From assembly GCA_947462335.1 (NCBI GenBank), contig OX381704.1:122684004-122748003 (forward strand): a stretch of 64,000 nucleotides of DNA, written 5' to 3'. The stretch comes from Harmothoe impar (Eukaryota > Annelida > Polychaeta > Phyllodocida > Polynoidae). Shown one piece after another: positions 51,387 through 64,000 of this stretch (its first letter is position 1; each line of letters begins with the position of its first letter). The notes beneath the pieces are model-generated. The model was not told where the DNA came from, made no database searches, and worked only from the letters and a program-made list of their open reading frames with translations. The position numbers and the translations under genes were made by a program.

Positions 51387-51944
51387 GGCTCAGTCTCATG
51401 AGTTTGTAACAGTTCAAACGTCTTTGACCGGTGGCGTCTTTGACCGGTGGCGTCTTTGACCGGTGGCATCTTTGACCGGGTATGTGATTAAAATGAAGAA
51501 AAAAGTAGTATATAGTAAAGAAATTTAAGCTTCAACTTCTTCATGTAATAAACAGTCTATGGTTGTTTTACCCAATTAAAAAAAATATTTTAAAGCACAT
51601 ATTAAGGGTTCCTTTTGGGCTTTTTTTCTTCAGCCGGTCAAAGACGTCACCGGTCAAAGACGCCGCCGGTCAAAGACGTTTGAACTGTTACAAACTCATG
51701 AGACTGAGCCAGTAACATAAATATAGGAAATATATCAATTTGAATGCCTCGAAATGATGTGTTATAACATATTATACAATAAATTTACCTATTTCTTTAC
51801 TATACACTACCTTTTTCTTCATTTTAATCACATACCCGGTCAAAGACGCCACCGGTCAAAGACGCCACCGGTCAAAGACGCCACCGGTCAAAGACGCCAC
51901 CGGTCAAAGACGTTTGAACTGTTACAAACTCATGAGACTGAGCC
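51387..51944. mobile_element. Foldback element with TTTGACCGGTGGCGTC tandem repeats in its arms
   Basis: Left end GGCTCAGTCTCATGAGTTTG and right end CAAACTCATGAGACTGAGCC, with TCTA on both outer sides (51383-51386, 51945-51948) in a CT-rich area. Each arm carries three to five tandem copies of the 16-bp CTTTGACCGGTGGCGT unit. A third copy of the end is internal (51650-51710). An arm portion with TATGTGATTAAAATGAAG is also inverted. Confidence 0.75.
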
Positions 51945-52009
51945 TCTAACTCCTCTCTCTCTCCCCACTCTCTCACTCCTCTCTCTCCCACTCTCTCCCC
52001 CTCTCTCCC

Positions 52010-54235
52010 TACTGCTCCATCCTCTGGGAGTCTGTACTCCCCGGGCGGCGTGAGAGTAGAGTGATGTATCCTTGTGTCATGTTATGGCCCTTCTGCTGCT
52101 TAAACAAGCCGCCCCAGCAGGCTGCCCTGTGGCACCCCGTAGACACCACCAGGTACCTGTGTAACAACCCGGGGGCTGAGACATCAAAGGCAGCTAAACT
52201 CACACCTTCTGCTGCACCAGGCTCTGAGTAAGAGTCTCTGTAGTGTTCTTGCTCCAAGTGCCGCCACAGGCAGCTCACAGCTACAGGCGTCTGGTGCTGT
52301 ACAACTCCTGTATTAGCCGCACCGCTAACTGTGACAATCCCTATAAGCCTCAGAGAGCATCTAAAAATTGCTAATATAGTACTATGTACTATACTTATAA
52401 AAACTCGCATATGAGTCGCACCTCAACTTTGGGCTGATCCTATAAGCCGCATCAGCGATCTTACACACGTACTAGCCGCTGTTTCTATACAAGAGTTTAC
52501 TGTAGTCCGACTCAGGGAACTTACTGGGGTTATCTGATCAGGGATATAGAATCATGCAATGTCACATCATATTACAGTGCCAACTCAAAAGGTTAAGACT
52601 AAGAGGATTTGAGAAATAGTGAGATTTATTTTACTCTCAGTAGATATAATGTTGATTCTCGGGTATAAGCCCAACTCGTATATAATACTCATCCCGACTT
52701 TGGGCTGATTTTATTAGTCACGCTGTCAATCTGATTTTGGGTACCCAACTTTCTGAAACTGTCTACTTTTCTGTCTATCGAATTCCAAAAGGCCTATGTC
52801 ACTTGTGTCGATTTACACCATGTATATAGACACTGGAGTGAGGACCCAGACTCTGGGCTCTACCTCAGTTTCCCCTTCTTCCTGTGTATGTCACCCGCCT
52901 GTGGACTGCTGTAATTGATTGTTTAAGCACACCAAGTCTCTATCCCCCCCGTGCTTATAACAATCGCTCTGAAAAGAGATTTTGGGTTTAAAGTGGGTCC
53001 TTGACTGCACTTAAATAAGACCTTTGCTTATTTGAGACCCCTGCGCCTAAACGGCCCATTACGACGTTGTGCGTGTGCCGCGGCCGGGGGGCCCAGGTAG
53101 CCAGGGGGCCAGGTAGCCGGGTGGTACAAACGACAACCAGATGTCACAATTACACTTTACACAGTTAATGCAGCATGAAACCCCTGGTGGCAGAGTCAGG
53201 AACTACCGGGGACCATCCGGCTACTCACAATGTAGTTATTCACTTAAACTGCTTACCTGTTAGACCTTTAAGGACAGTAGCTCACTTTGCTACAAATACC
53301 TCTTGTTGTTAGCCCTTGTTGCATAAATGCAGTTGATAATCACCATGAAGACCCTGTAGGGTTGGTAGAATATTGCTGTGTCAGGACGACGCACCAATGC
53401 AGGACCAAGTTACTCACCGGTGCTGCATTGGTGCATCGTGACGATGAACATGCACCTTAATGCATGCTGCTGTCATTAAAGGGTTAACAGCTACTTGGAG
53501 CTGACTGAGGCTGGGCGGCAATTTGCCCTTTTAGAGGCGTCCATTAGACGCAGATCTGGGGACAGATAGGGCTAACCCTGTAAGGACAGCATCATACTTT
53601 AACACCGGGTGTGTGTATGTTGACATTATGAGTCAAAGCTTGGCTGGCGAGGGCATCATGCCGAGCCTTAGGGGGTGCATCAACCCTGACATGTTACCCG
53701 TTAGTGCTGCTGCATTCACAATGAAAAGGTCATAGATAACATATTAAATCACTATGTGGGCCTTAAATGGTTAAACAAGTAGTTGAATGTTCACCATTAC
53801 ATTGTAAACTAGGTGTACAGGGTTCTGCCTTCTCCCACATTATTCTCTTCCCCCTTTACCATTGCCCCTATCCCCGATTGAACAAAGTCGAATAGCTGAG
53901 CTTAAGTCTGAGTCATTTTTCGACTTTTTGCTTGTCATAATTGATGAATTCTATTAATCTAAAAATTGGCTTCATGGCTGTTTTGATGACGTCACCGGGC
54001 AGAACAAGATGCATTTTCCTCAAGGCCCTGAGTCTGTCTATGCTTAATTATGGACTTTTCTTTCCCATATGAAATAAAGTCTTGTCCTAACGTTTAAAGG
54101 TACTCGATGCAAAAGTCTGTGCTGGAACCTGGTGTATGTCAGAAAAACGATATTACATTATGTGGCTTGTGCTGCTCTCTCATGGCATATGTCTATAAGA
54201 TATGTATGGTACACTATCCCACCAGCTTCAGACAT
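52010..54235. other. Non-coding interval with decayed repeats
   Basis: Contains relics of the TACCGTAAAACCT MITE (52390-52505, 52650-52740) and a palindromic copy of the ATGCAGG/TGCATTGGTGCATCG dispersed repeat (53385-53450). No gene was recognised. Confidence 0.5.
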
Positions 54236-54242
54236 TGACACA

Positions 54243-54420
54243 GGAGTTGGTAGTGTAGTGGTTACCAAGTCTGCCTTCAAATCAGAAGGTTGAGTGTTCA
54301 ATCCCAGCAGGTCCCAAGAGATTTTCTTTGATAGAAAGAAGTTGTTATTTTTTCCGGGAAAAGGGGGGAGGGGGCACAACTTGTCTACATGTGTTATACC
54401 AATAAAGTCATGTGATTTGT
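54243..54420 (+). mobile_element. tRNA-derived SINE-like sequence
   Basis: The first ~70 nt resemble a tRNA: an A-box-like TGGTAGTGTAGTGGTTA (54248-54264) and a B-box-like GGTTGAGTGTTCAATCC (54288-54304). Anticodon-stem-like TCTG...CAGA bases pair around 54270-54286. The acceptor stem is not cleanly paired and no CCA-adjacent end is seen. A T/A-rich tail to ~54420 follows. Best read as a degenerate SINE rather than a functional tRNA. Confidence 0.55.
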
Positions 54421-54818
54421 AGTTGGAAAGAGAACATCATTAGGAAACGGGTCATCTGGTTAGGTCTTGATATGAATTAACCAGGGATACTAATGATTTC
54501 GTCCTTAAGAAAAGGGTAGTATTGATTCTGGGCCCACAGATTTATGTACAGGCCTGTGGATTTCTGAAGCTACGGGCTTGGGAGGCCCATGGCTGAACAC
54601 GGTAGTGTCTACCCCTGAATATGGGGACAGCACATGATGTGAATCACAGACATGTCAGTCGTGATGTCGTAGACAATATATTTCATGTATAGGTTAATGG
54701 GCAGTGTGCGATACGGACAGGAAACGAGAAAAGTACTACTGTACAGATGATTTACACATACATTGGGTCAGAGATGAGGTGGCAAGATTGGGGTTGCGCA
54801 AGATTGAGATACTATATG

Positions 54819-55036
54819 TTAAGCAAAGAAAGGTGTGTTTCAGGCAACATGGTCCAAGAAATTAGGGTAAGTAGATGGGATTTTTTCTTTCTTTTTTCCT
54901 AAATGATGAAAGTATCTGGAATGACCTACACATCTCCACAAAAAAAAGAAGGAAAATAAAAGAAAGAAAACCCCCCAAAATCGGCCCCTCATTCAATCGA
55001 CTTGCCTGAAACACACCTTTTTTGGCATTATAGTAT
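54819..55036. mobile_element. MITE-like element with AGGTGTGTTTCAGGCAA ends (copy 2)
   Basis: Inverted ends ATACTATATGTTAAGCAAAG.AAGGTGTGTTTCAGGCAA (split) / mirrored near 55008-55036. Interior shares 'catggtccaagaaattagggta' wording with the copy at 45402-45650. Confidence 0.7.
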
Positions 55037-55689
55037 TGCAGCCAGTGGTAAGATGAGACTCACGTTGTCAGTCTGAGAGCAGTAGTTCCCCATTCCTCAC
55101 ATTCTGTCATAACCGGCCCGTCACCAAACCCTATAATCCACGCGGGTGTACATCACGCTGTATATAGCCGTGATTACACGCTGCACGTTGACACGGATAC
55201 CGCCTGGTGCCAAAACGAGGTACTATGACGTACAGCAATACCCATAACCTGATGATCGAGCCTTCATTACCATTACTCACCTCCAGCAATCAGCCCTCAT
55301 CATACCCGGTATGAACCCATTAGGCTGTAAGGGCGTTATACCTGTTACACTTTATGAACTTTCATTAACACACCCAGAATTAGGTGGTTTTAGCGACAGT
55401 AATGCTCGTATTTCTGGATGTGAAGCCTTTAACCCTTTACAGCTGCATGGTATATTAATGCATCATGCCATTGGTCCTCATGATGCATGAATGCACCCCT
55501 GACGAGTAACTCGCCAGGTACTGCATTCAAGCATAATGCCAACCATGCCGACTCCTTGGAAACTTGAAACACACACCTTCAGTTTTTCACCCAATCATGC
55601 CAACATATTAGGAATGTACCGTCGTTAACCCTTTACGTACATCCTGACACTGTCACCTCTATGAACCTTTACATCCTGACACTGTCACC

Positions 55690-55897
55690 TTTATAAGGAG
55701 TGTATCAGCCTGTATTGGTGCATCATGTGGATCCTTCAGGAGTGTATCAGCCCTGTATTGGTGCATCATGTGGATCCTTCAGGAGTGTATCAGCCCTGTA
55801 TTGGTGCATCATGTGGATCCTTCAGGAGTGTATCAGCCTGTATTGGTGCATCATGTGGATCCTTCAGGAGTGTATCAGCCTGTATTGGTGCATCATG
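55690..55897. repeat. 42-43-bp minisatellite, left block
   Basis: About five units of GTGTATCAGCCTGTATTGGT + GCATCATGTGGATCCTTCAG. It continues as 57502-57830 beyond the LINE insertion. Confidence 0.9.
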
Positions 55898-56818
55898 GGG
55901 GCCATTTTGGGCCCCTTACTCTTTTCTGTATACATTAATAACCTTCCTACAACTGTTGATAATTCTAAAGTAATATTATATGCAGATGATGCTGTGATGA
56001 TCACAGAAGGGAAGGGGGTTGACGATATTAGACGGTTGGGACAACCTGACCTGAATCTAATTACTGCCTGGTGTGCCACAAATCGCCTCACAATCAATAG
56101 TGAAAAGACTATGCAAGTAGTTTATGGCACTAGGCCTAAGACAGAAGTTATACAAGACCCCATATTACAAATTGATAATGAGGACATAAGCAAGGTTAAA
56201 TCTTTCTGTTATTTAGGAATTGAGCTAGATGAAAATTTAACCATGAAAACTCATTTATCTGGTATGAGGAAGCGCTGTGGTTATAAGGTATACAGGACAA
56301 ACAGGATACGTGATTCAATTGACAATGAAACCTGCCTTGAAATTTATAAATACTGCACCCTCCCCTCTTTAGAATACTGTAGTTTTATTCTAGACAGTGC
56401 CACACAACTGGACCAGAAAAGTCTTCAGGTAATACAAAATAGAGGTTTACGCGCTAGCCTAAGAATTAGGAACCCCAGGGACATTACCCAGGATGACCTT
56501 CACACAGCATGTAACATGTCCAAATTAGTCAAAAGGAGGGACACCCAGTTGCTCCTGCACTTGTTCAAATTGTCAAAATGCCCTGATAACATCATTGTCT
56601 CAGAAAACCCACGAACGAGAGCTGAAAATAAAATTCGGTTTAAGATGGCGAGAACTAAACTACGTGTAGTGAAAAAATCCCCTCTCTCTAGAGGTGCTTT
56701 ATTATGGAATTCACTGGACCTGGCAACTCAGCAGCTAGACTGTAGAGCCAAGTTTAAAACAGCTGTTGAAAAAATAGACTTCACTGCTATTAAACTCAGA
56801 AATGCGCAAATGGTTTAA
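55898..56818 (+). pseudogene. Reverse transcriptase C-terminal fragment of a LINE
   Basis: About 306 residues of a Jockey/CR1-like non-LTR retrotransposon ORF2. The fragment begins with the RT motif GAILGPLLFSVYINNLP, then has the catalytic VILYADDAVM, the LNLITAWCATNRLTINSEKT thumb-side motif and KSFCYLGIELD. It ends with the C-terminal region typical of such elements (EYCSFILDSAT, SLQVIQNRGLR). The N-terminal RT motifs, endonuclease and any ORF1 are missing, so it cannot transpose alone. The open frame upstream (55700-55897) is minisatellite read-through and should not be joined to the protein. Confidence 0.88.
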
Positions 56819-57500
56819 ATTGTTTAAATTGTTTCTCTAATTTGGTTACTTTATACTTATTGTGCAATATACTGCACTCAGGGTAGGTACAGTGTACTAG
56901 CACTGCCCCCCTCTTTCTAACAACAATTATAGTAGGGTGCATATTAATACATTGGTTATACGGCTTGTACAGTGCACTAGCACTGCTCCCCAGCACATTA
57001 TATGATGAACAAGACAGGATGATGATGACATGACCTTATTGGAAGGCCCACACTTCGAAGCTAGGTACAGTGCACCAGCACTGCCCGCTGTGTTCAGCAT
57101 TTATTTATGATCACTGGCTATGGTCTAGTGCACAAGCACTGCCTATACAGCCCTATATACATTCTTCATGCTCATTAATTCATACTCACTGACATGATAC
57201 AAACTATATACAGGACAGGTACATTGCACAAGCAATGCCCTCCTCAATCTAACTTATTTTCACTCGAAAAGAAAACACCGAACATAGAGTCGCCAACGCT
57301 CTACTACCATTCATCAGTAAGAAGTCTACATTCAATCCGCTACTGCCATGCCCAAATAAAAACCTAGGCTGGCACCCAGTTTATGTATTTATATGTTTTC
57401 ACCTATATGTACATAGCTTTTCTGATTCAGCTCTTGAAAATCGTAGTGTAAACCATGACCCTGTCTGAAATAAAAATCTTACAATCTTACAATCTTACAA
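55898..57500 (+). mobile_element. 5'-truncated non-LTR retrotransposon (LINE) inserted in the minisatellite
   Basis: Starts inside the reverse-transcriptase domain and ends in a short AATCTTAC repeat. ATCATG flanks both sides (55892-55897, 57500-57505), a candidate short target duplication. Insertion split one minisatellite into two blocks of the same unit. Confidence 0.85.
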
Positions 57501-57501
57501 T

Positions 57502-57830
57502 CATGTGGTTCCTTCAGGAGTGTATCAGCCTGTATTGGTGCATCATGTGGATCCTTCAGGAGTGTATCAGCCTGTATTGGTGCATCATGTGGTTCCTTCA
57601 GGAGTGTATCAGCCCTGTATTGGTGCATCATGTAGATCACTGAGGAGTGTATCAGCCTGTATTGGTGCATCATGTAGATCACTGAGGAGTGTATCAGCCT
57701 GTATTGGTGCATCATGTGGATCCTTCAGGAGTGTATCAGCCTGTATTGGTGCATCATGTGGATCCTTCAGGAGTGTATCAGGCTGTATTGGTGCATCATG
57801 TGGATCCTTTAGGAGTGTATTGATGACTGC
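57502..57830. repeat. 42-43-bp minisatellite, right block
   Basis: About eight units. Two variants differ at GTGGATCCTTCAGG versus GTAGATCACTGAGG, adjacent in pairs. Confidence 0.9.
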
Positions 57831-58104
57831 CACATCTCATATCCTTAACTGCATATTTTCCATTTTCCATTTGCAATTTTTACGAATACTATACAACATC
57901 TTTATGCATTCTGTTTTATGCTGTAGAAACCTTAGCAATGGTCTGATTTACAAACGATAAACACCGGCATGTAAGTAAAGATCCGTCAATCATAGCCAGT
58001 GATTCTGGCTGGCAGTTACTGCCTTTCTGCCGGACATTTGGCTGGTTATAGTCGATGTGCGGTAGACTTTTATATTGACTACATTCCTGTGTGTCAATTA
58101 GTAG

Positions 58105-58380
58105 GGCCGTCCTGTCTCTAAGGGCCCTACTTAAGGGCACCCTATCTCTAAAGGCCTTACTTAAGGGCACCCTGTTTCTGAGGGCCCTACTTAAGGGCAC
58201 CCTGTCTCTAAGGGCCCTACTTAAGGGCACCCTGTCTCTAAGGGCCTTACTTAAGGGCACCCTGTCTCTAAGGGCCCTACTTAAGGGCACCCTGTCTCTA
58301 AGGGCCCTACTTAAGGGCACCCTGTCTCTAAGGGCCTTACTTAAGGGCACTCTGTCTCTGAGGGCCCTACCCTGACTCTC
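58105..58380. repeat. 30-bp minisatellite, about nine copies
   Basis: Unit CTAAGGGCCCTACTTAAGGG + CACCCTGTCT. In-frame length produces LRALLKGTLS and RVPLSRALRD pseudo-repeats on the two strands. Confidence 0.93.
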
Positions 58381-58699
58381 CCTTTCTCTAAGAATGGGTC
58401 TGAGGGCCCTGGTTTTGAAGTACAGTATTCAATACTTTTTTCAGTAGGGCACGACAAATTTTGCGATTGGGATTGGGGTCAGGGCTTAAACATTTTTGTA
58501 CCTGCGTGCCAGATTACCCCCTGTAATCAATAAATTACACCTCGCCGTCTCTTTTTGTTAATAGCGGCAAACTGGTCATCTCCTTGTCACCTCGCAGCCC
58601 CCTCGCAGCGCGCCCCCCGGGCATGTCTTGTAACAAACCTGCAGGCAGGATACACACGGTACAAGTCTATAAATCAGACCGGTCACGGTGAGACTACTA

Positions 58700-59645
58700 T
58701 TACACACACCCCTAATTAAACACTACATTACACCTCCCTAATTAAACACTACATTACATGTCCCTAATTAAACACTACATTACACCTCCCTAATTAAACA
58801 CTACATTACATGTCCCTAATTAAACACTACATTACACCTCCCTAATTAAACACTACATTACACGTCCCTAATTAAACACTACATTACACCTCCCTAATTA
58901 AACACTACATTACACGTCCCTAATTAAACACTACATTACACGCCCCTAATTAAACACTACATTATACCTCCCTAATTAAACACTACATTACACCTCCCTA
59001 ATTAAACACTACATTACACCTCCCTAATTAAACACTACATTACACCTCCCTAATTAAACACTACATTACACCTCCCTAATTAAACACTACATTACACCTC
59101 CCTAATTAAACACTACATTACACACCCCTAATTAAACACTACATTACACCTCCCTAATTAAACAACACATTACACACACCCCTAATTAAACACTACATTA
59201 CACCTCCCTAATTAAACACTACATTACACGTCCCTAATTAAACACTACATTACACACCCCTAATTAAACACTACATTACACACCCCTAATTAAACACTAC
59301 ATTACACGTCCCTAATTAAACACTACATTACACCTCCCTTATTAAACACTACATTATACCTCCCTAATTAAACACTACATTACACCTCCCTAATTAAACA
59401 CTACATTACACCTCCCTAATTAAACACTACATTACACGTCTCTAATTAAACACTACATTACACGTCCCTAATTATACACTACATTACACGTCCCTAATTA
59501 AACACTACATTACACGTCCATAATTAAACACTACATTACACGTCCCTAATTAAACACTACATTACACCTCCCTAATTAAACACTACATTACACGTCCCTA
59601 ATTAAACACTACATTACACGTCCCTAATTAAACACTACATTACTA
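58700..59645. repeat. 26-bp minisatellite, about 36 copies
   Basis: Unit CCTAATTAAACACTACATTA + CACSTC, where variation is concentrated in the last bases (ACCT, ACGT, ATGT, ACAC). Very homogeneous array. Confidence 0.95.
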
Positions 59646-59649
59646 CAGG

Positions 59650-62320
59650 AAGCCTAGTGTACCTGACTAGCAGGATTTAGTGACCTTAACTAGTTAATGA
59701 CGGCATGGTGCTGAAAGGCAATACCAGCCGTCAGGATGCACCAAGGCATGCTGACAACTCACGGGCAGTTCAACGCTGCATCAGGCTGGTCCGCAGGGGG
59801 CTTCAGAACAATACCGGGAAGTCAGTAATCATGATGAAAAAGACATGATCCATTAATGCATAATCCGAGCGGTAAAGGGTTATAAGAGCCTGATATGAAG
59901 GACTGCGTAATACGTAGAAAAACATGCGAAAGCGAGTTAAACTTAATTTGTCATTATAATTTCCATGGCAGTTTTACACTGTACTGTTATTTGAAAACAA
60001 GAAACTCTGTTGTCGCTATAATTATTTCAAAGGTATAACATTAACATGTGCATAGTCTTTGCAAAAACATGCAGGAGAGTGGCAATGTCCACCTAAAATG
60101 CCAACGGTCCAGCAGATTTACATGTGTAGCAGAACCCAATGTCCAGTCACATGTTGGGCTTTTTTATGAACTAAAATAGAGATGGGTTTCTAAAGCTGAA
60201 ATATTTTGGCAATATACTGTGTATGCTATTTTTATTAATTTTTTACTTAAAAATAATTGAGAATTTGCAGGACCTAATGTCCTGTGAGATGAATAGGTTT
60301 TCACAAAGAAGGTGGATAATTTATGGTTGAAATAAGAATCTGTCACATCAGCACTGGATAGCAATTTCCCCATGAATTGCAGTCAGAGCCGGGCTCTGCT
60401 TTGTATTTCTGGTGAATCTTGATGATTGTTGAAGATTTAACTCGGCACTAACATAGTATCTTGGCTAAACGTCTGTTTTGTTCATCTGTTTTGTATACGC
60501 AGGGGTATATGGGTAACAGCCAAATTGACAGTGGTATTCCAAGGAGGACTTCCCCCAGGCTCTCCCTTATTCATTCAGCTATGGACATGGCCATGTGTTA
60601 TTGTTTTGGGGGTGTTTAACATAAACCTGGTCTAGGACAGAAAGGAAGACTAACTTTGTTACCGACAGAGGTATAGTTCATCATTTCTGGTCCCTAGTTG
60701 TGGCCCCCTCTTCAGAACCCTATAAATCGGCTGCGGGGCCTGTTCCTGTAAATCACGAGTATGACACCAATTACCCGGTATGTGACATTGACACGGATAC
60801 AGCCATGATGAGTTACCTCCGTACCCCGAGTCAGTCCGCTCATCACCATAACTCACCTGTAGTACATGCAGCACCTAAACACGGCACTTAACCTACTCAA
60901 CATACAGCTGTACATCTCAGCAATGGGGGCCAGCGAGTTACTCGCCAGCAGCGAGTTACTGAGTGGCTCTGCATCAGTGAATCATCTCAATAAAGGGGCC
61001 TCAAGGCAACTCTAGATCATCAATCGATAAAAGTCCCCTTCCTAGACAGTGTTTCACAACCTAGGCATTATTTCGTGTTTTGGCACAGTTTTTTTTTGTC
61101 GCAGACAGCAGTGCCCCCTACCAGGTGGTCCTGGGGTTTGGACCCGCCCCCCCGATATTTGGAAGAAAAATTAAAATTTTTCCAATGACATTTCGATTCA
61201 CCACGAATTCTAGTGTGACACTTTTCAGTACTTTGGTGTTTTGGGTCCACGCCTGCCAGCTCAATCCCCAGCGAATATAAAGCTGTCAACTTCTCCTAAA
61301 TTCGACACCTGTCGCCTCATCACCATAAGGCGCCTTATTACGCCTTATTACGTCTTATTACGGCCGCACCTTGCAGGGTTTATGAAGGTTTAATGCAGGT
61401 ATCTGTCTGGTACTGAGGTATATGAGTGTTTGCTGCCTGTAAGATGTGGCTGAGTAATGGGTGAGAGGCCTGTAGGGGCTGCAGGTGCTACAGCTACAGG
61501 TGGTACATCAGGACTCATCTCCTGTACAATGCTGCCCCAACATGGATGAATGCAGCCCTGGTGAGTAACTCGCCGGGGCTGCAGCCATACTTGATGTTGA
61601 CCCTACTGGAATTATACACTCTTGAAGGGTAGGCATCGGCAATTTACTTGCACTGCATTGGTCCTTATGATGACAAATCAACATGAAAGTTAGACGTCCT
61701 CAAAGGGTTAATGAGGTACAACCAATGCCACAATTTGTCTCATAACGAGCCGGATTTAATGCCTTTTTGCAGTCCTTACAGGTTTGATGCCTTATAATGA
61801 GCTCTCTGTGATTGTTTTATCACGTTAGACGTCCTAACTCTGATGGATGTCTACAAGTACTGACAGCAGATGGAGCCTTGGCTGCATGTTCCCACTGTTG
61901 TGATTGGTCTCCACACGTATAGGTGTACCAATAGACGCTGTTATACAGACGTCATCTCACGTCAAAACATGGGCTGCATCCGCCTTCGTAAAATCAGAAC
62001 CTGTTTGATTTTAACTGCCAGACATTTCATGCATGTCTAATACGTTCCAATCTGCCGAGTTCCTAGTTATGGCTTATACACTGAAAAAGTAAACTTGTCT
62101 CCAGACTCCTCGAAGTGACTATCACAAAATAAACGAATCAAAAGTTGTCTTACCATCCCACAAATAGAATATGGAGCTGGCAAATCTCGGGTTTTGGGCT
62201 GGCACATGTCTTGTATCTCCAGCTAGAAGACCTGCTTCCTTGTCACTTTGACGAGTTTTTGACTTGTTTATTTTATGACTGTCACTTGGAAGAGTCTGGA
62301 GAAGAGTGTAGCTCCTCCCC
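59650..62320. other. Non-coding interval, no gene seen
   Basis: Unique sequence with fragments of the dispersed ATGCAGCCCTGGTGAGTAACTC repeat (60920-60960, 61545-61590). Short frames near 60659-60891 and 61068-61289 have no recognisable domains. Confidence 0.5.
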
Positions 62321-62330
62321 CTTAGCTTGT

Positions 62331-62492
<162 letters not shown>

Positions 62493-63127
62493 TAGCAGAA
62501 TCAAAGTAGATTCAAAATTACATCATGAGCTGTGATAAATCCCTGTTTGTTGTCCAGCTTGTCATTATTAAAGGGCTATCGCTGGTTCCTACACAGAAGC
62601 CACCTGGCGGCAAAAATCGAAGCTCATGAAAAGTATTCTTTAAGCTATATTCATATTCCTACATAGACGACCTTCCCTAAACAAACTATTTGTATTTGCT
62701 ACTTTGACAGTATACCTCCATTGTTCACATATATTCACTGCTAGGACAGCCATAGGATCCTATAGTTAAGGCAAAAGAAATATTTTTCCAAAATTCATGC
62801 CTTTCTCATTTTATCCGTGACCCCCTGTTTTATTGGTCCTAAAATGTTTGTATAGATGTCCATTATACATTCCCAAGGTTTGGTTACAATATCAATAGAA
62901 GAAGGGGATTATCCATGATAGATAATGGGAAAATGCTGTTTTCCTATTCATTTTTATAGTTAAGGCACTCCCTTGCTCAAATGGCTGTATCATGAAAGTT
63001 AGTACCGTGACATGGCAATTTCTTTTGATTTTCTATTAGATAATAAATCTAACTAACATAATCGTGAGTTATATGCAAAAGTCAATAGAACATCAGTAAT
63101 CCTGCGACAAGTAGCGAGTCCCTTTAA

Positions 63128-63400
63128 GGTCAGCACAGAGGTAGTCTACCATGGTAGCTGGAACATTCTTCAGTGTCATGCCCAAGGGTATTTATTTTTG
63201 CTATTTCAGTAATTGTTATCGGACACTTAGTACCTAACCGACAGTTCATCCCCACTGATTCAGTTGTCTTCAGTAACCACCGGCAGTCGTACAAGGTCAG
63301 TTTAGAGGCGGTCTGCGGTAGGTGGAACATTGTTCAGTGCCATCTCCAAGGGCAAATATCTTGGCAATTTTAATGATTTTTATTGGACACTTTACTTGAG
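63128..63400. repeat. Diverged ~168-bp tandem duplication
   Basis: Segment AAGGTCAGCACAGAGG...GGACACTTA at 63127-63233 recurs diverged at 63295-63393 (AAGGTCAGTTTAGAGG...GGACACTTTA). Confidence 0.65.
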
Positions 63401-64000
63401 TGTCCATGATGCACCTTCTCACCTCACAGACAGCTCACTTACACACCGATGCCGTAGTCTGCAATAAACACAACTAGCAGGAGTCGTAACACACACAACA
63501 TTTGATTATCCTCTGTAAAAACACTACTTCCGGTGGTCAATGGCCTCCGTAATAACTTGTGTCTAGCCCTGTAAGGATAACAGCATGCTTTAATTCTCAG
63601 CATCCTCACGGTGCATGAATAAAGTCTGAGTAGGTAATATGCCTGTGCGGCAATCAAGCATCATGTCAATGGTATGGAGCTGATACGCTCCTGATGGGTC
63701 AGCATGATGCATGAATGCAGCCCTGGTGGGTTACTCGACAACCACCCCGGCAGCACTACTCGCTCCTTACAGAACTAGATATGTGCTATTACACCCCGCG
63801 GAGATCGGTATTCCAGCCCGGTACACGGCAGATATAGGAGATCCCACCCACTGCTTCATTTACACATTAATCCAGTCTATAATTGAATGCTGTATATTTC
63901 CCGCATGGACCAGCCATTGAGTGTTCAGACAACATGTAAAAAGGTGTGTTATATCGTCAGGAGGCACGGGCAGGGTGGAATCAATGTAGTACACAGCCAG
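63400..64000. other. Window end, no gene seen
   Basis: Includes another fragment of the dispersed repeat (63700-63740, CATGATGCATGAATGCAGCC). Nothing else recognised. Confidence 0.5.

Noticed and set aside
54243..54313. Functional tRNA gene
   Set aside because: A- and B-box-like sequences exist, but stems are imperfect and an AT-rich tail follows; a SINE is more likely.
55700..55897. Start of the LINE protein at 55700
   Set aside because: This part is minisatellite translated in frame; genuine RT sequence starts at 55898.

Overview
The window looks like nuclear DNA of an invertebrate animal, most likely marine (a lancelet, mollusc or annelid would all fit; the sequence alone does not decide). 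It is gene-poor and repeat-rich. It is packed with minisatellites, microsatellites, short foldback or MITE-like elements, an LTR retrotransposon, a truncated LINE and a tRNA-like SINE. No convincing host protein-coding exon was found. One CpG-rich, promoter-like patch lies near 47.35-47.5 kb.

The centre of interest is 17.2-38.3 kb, where two related large DNA transposons sit 840 bp apart. Element 1 (E1, 17251-27709, 10,459 bp) and element 2 (E2, 28550-38268, 9,719 bp) both begin with AGTAGTATAG and share nearly identical outer ~95 bp. Each is bounded by its own perfect 6-bp target duplication: AATGTT for E1 and GTTGGG for E2. These are hallmarks of Polinton/Maverick (adintovirus-like) elements.

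E1 carries a virion and integration module: FtsK/HerA-type packaging ATPase, a small basic/hydrophobic protein, a conserved unknown protein, a DDE integrase with a C-terminal chromodomain, a penton-like minor capsid protein, a pX-like basic protein, a double-jelly-roll major capsid protein and an adenain-like maturation protease. All lie on the + strand, tightly packed and partly overlapping. Two further genes are unusual: a 216-aa basic protein of unknown function and a minus-strand alanine-rich protein next to the left terminal repeat. No protein-primed DNA polymerase B is present between the two termini.

E2 has the same ends but no capsid, ATPase, protease or integrase gene. It carries another alanine-rich protein gene ending against a terminal repeat (mirror image of E1), a 117-aa protein with an internal 30-aa duplication, a 396-bp tandem repeat, a cluster of six consecutive perfect or near-perfect stem-loops, and an iterated ~100-bp motif block. 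My working hypothesis is that E1 and E2 form a helper/satellite pair sharing cis-acting ends: E1 could provide integrase and virion proteins and E2 could be mobilised in trans. The terminal repeats of both are built from repeated E-box, CCAAT and forkhead-like motifs, with POU-octamer and TTACGTAA motifs added in E2, so they look like compact enhancers or promoters as well as transposon ends.

Layout: 0-2.1 kb simple and tandem repeats; 2.19-7.22 kb an intact Gypsy-type LTR retrotransposon (minus strand); 7.3-17.2 kb minisatellites and foldback elements; 17.25-27.71 kb E1; 28.55-38.27 kb E2, apparently nested in an older MITE; 38.3-55 kb MITEs, minisatellites and microsatellites; 55.9-57.5 kb a 5'-truncated LINE inserted into a 42-43-bp minisatellite; 57.5-64 kb more minisatellites and dispersed repeats.
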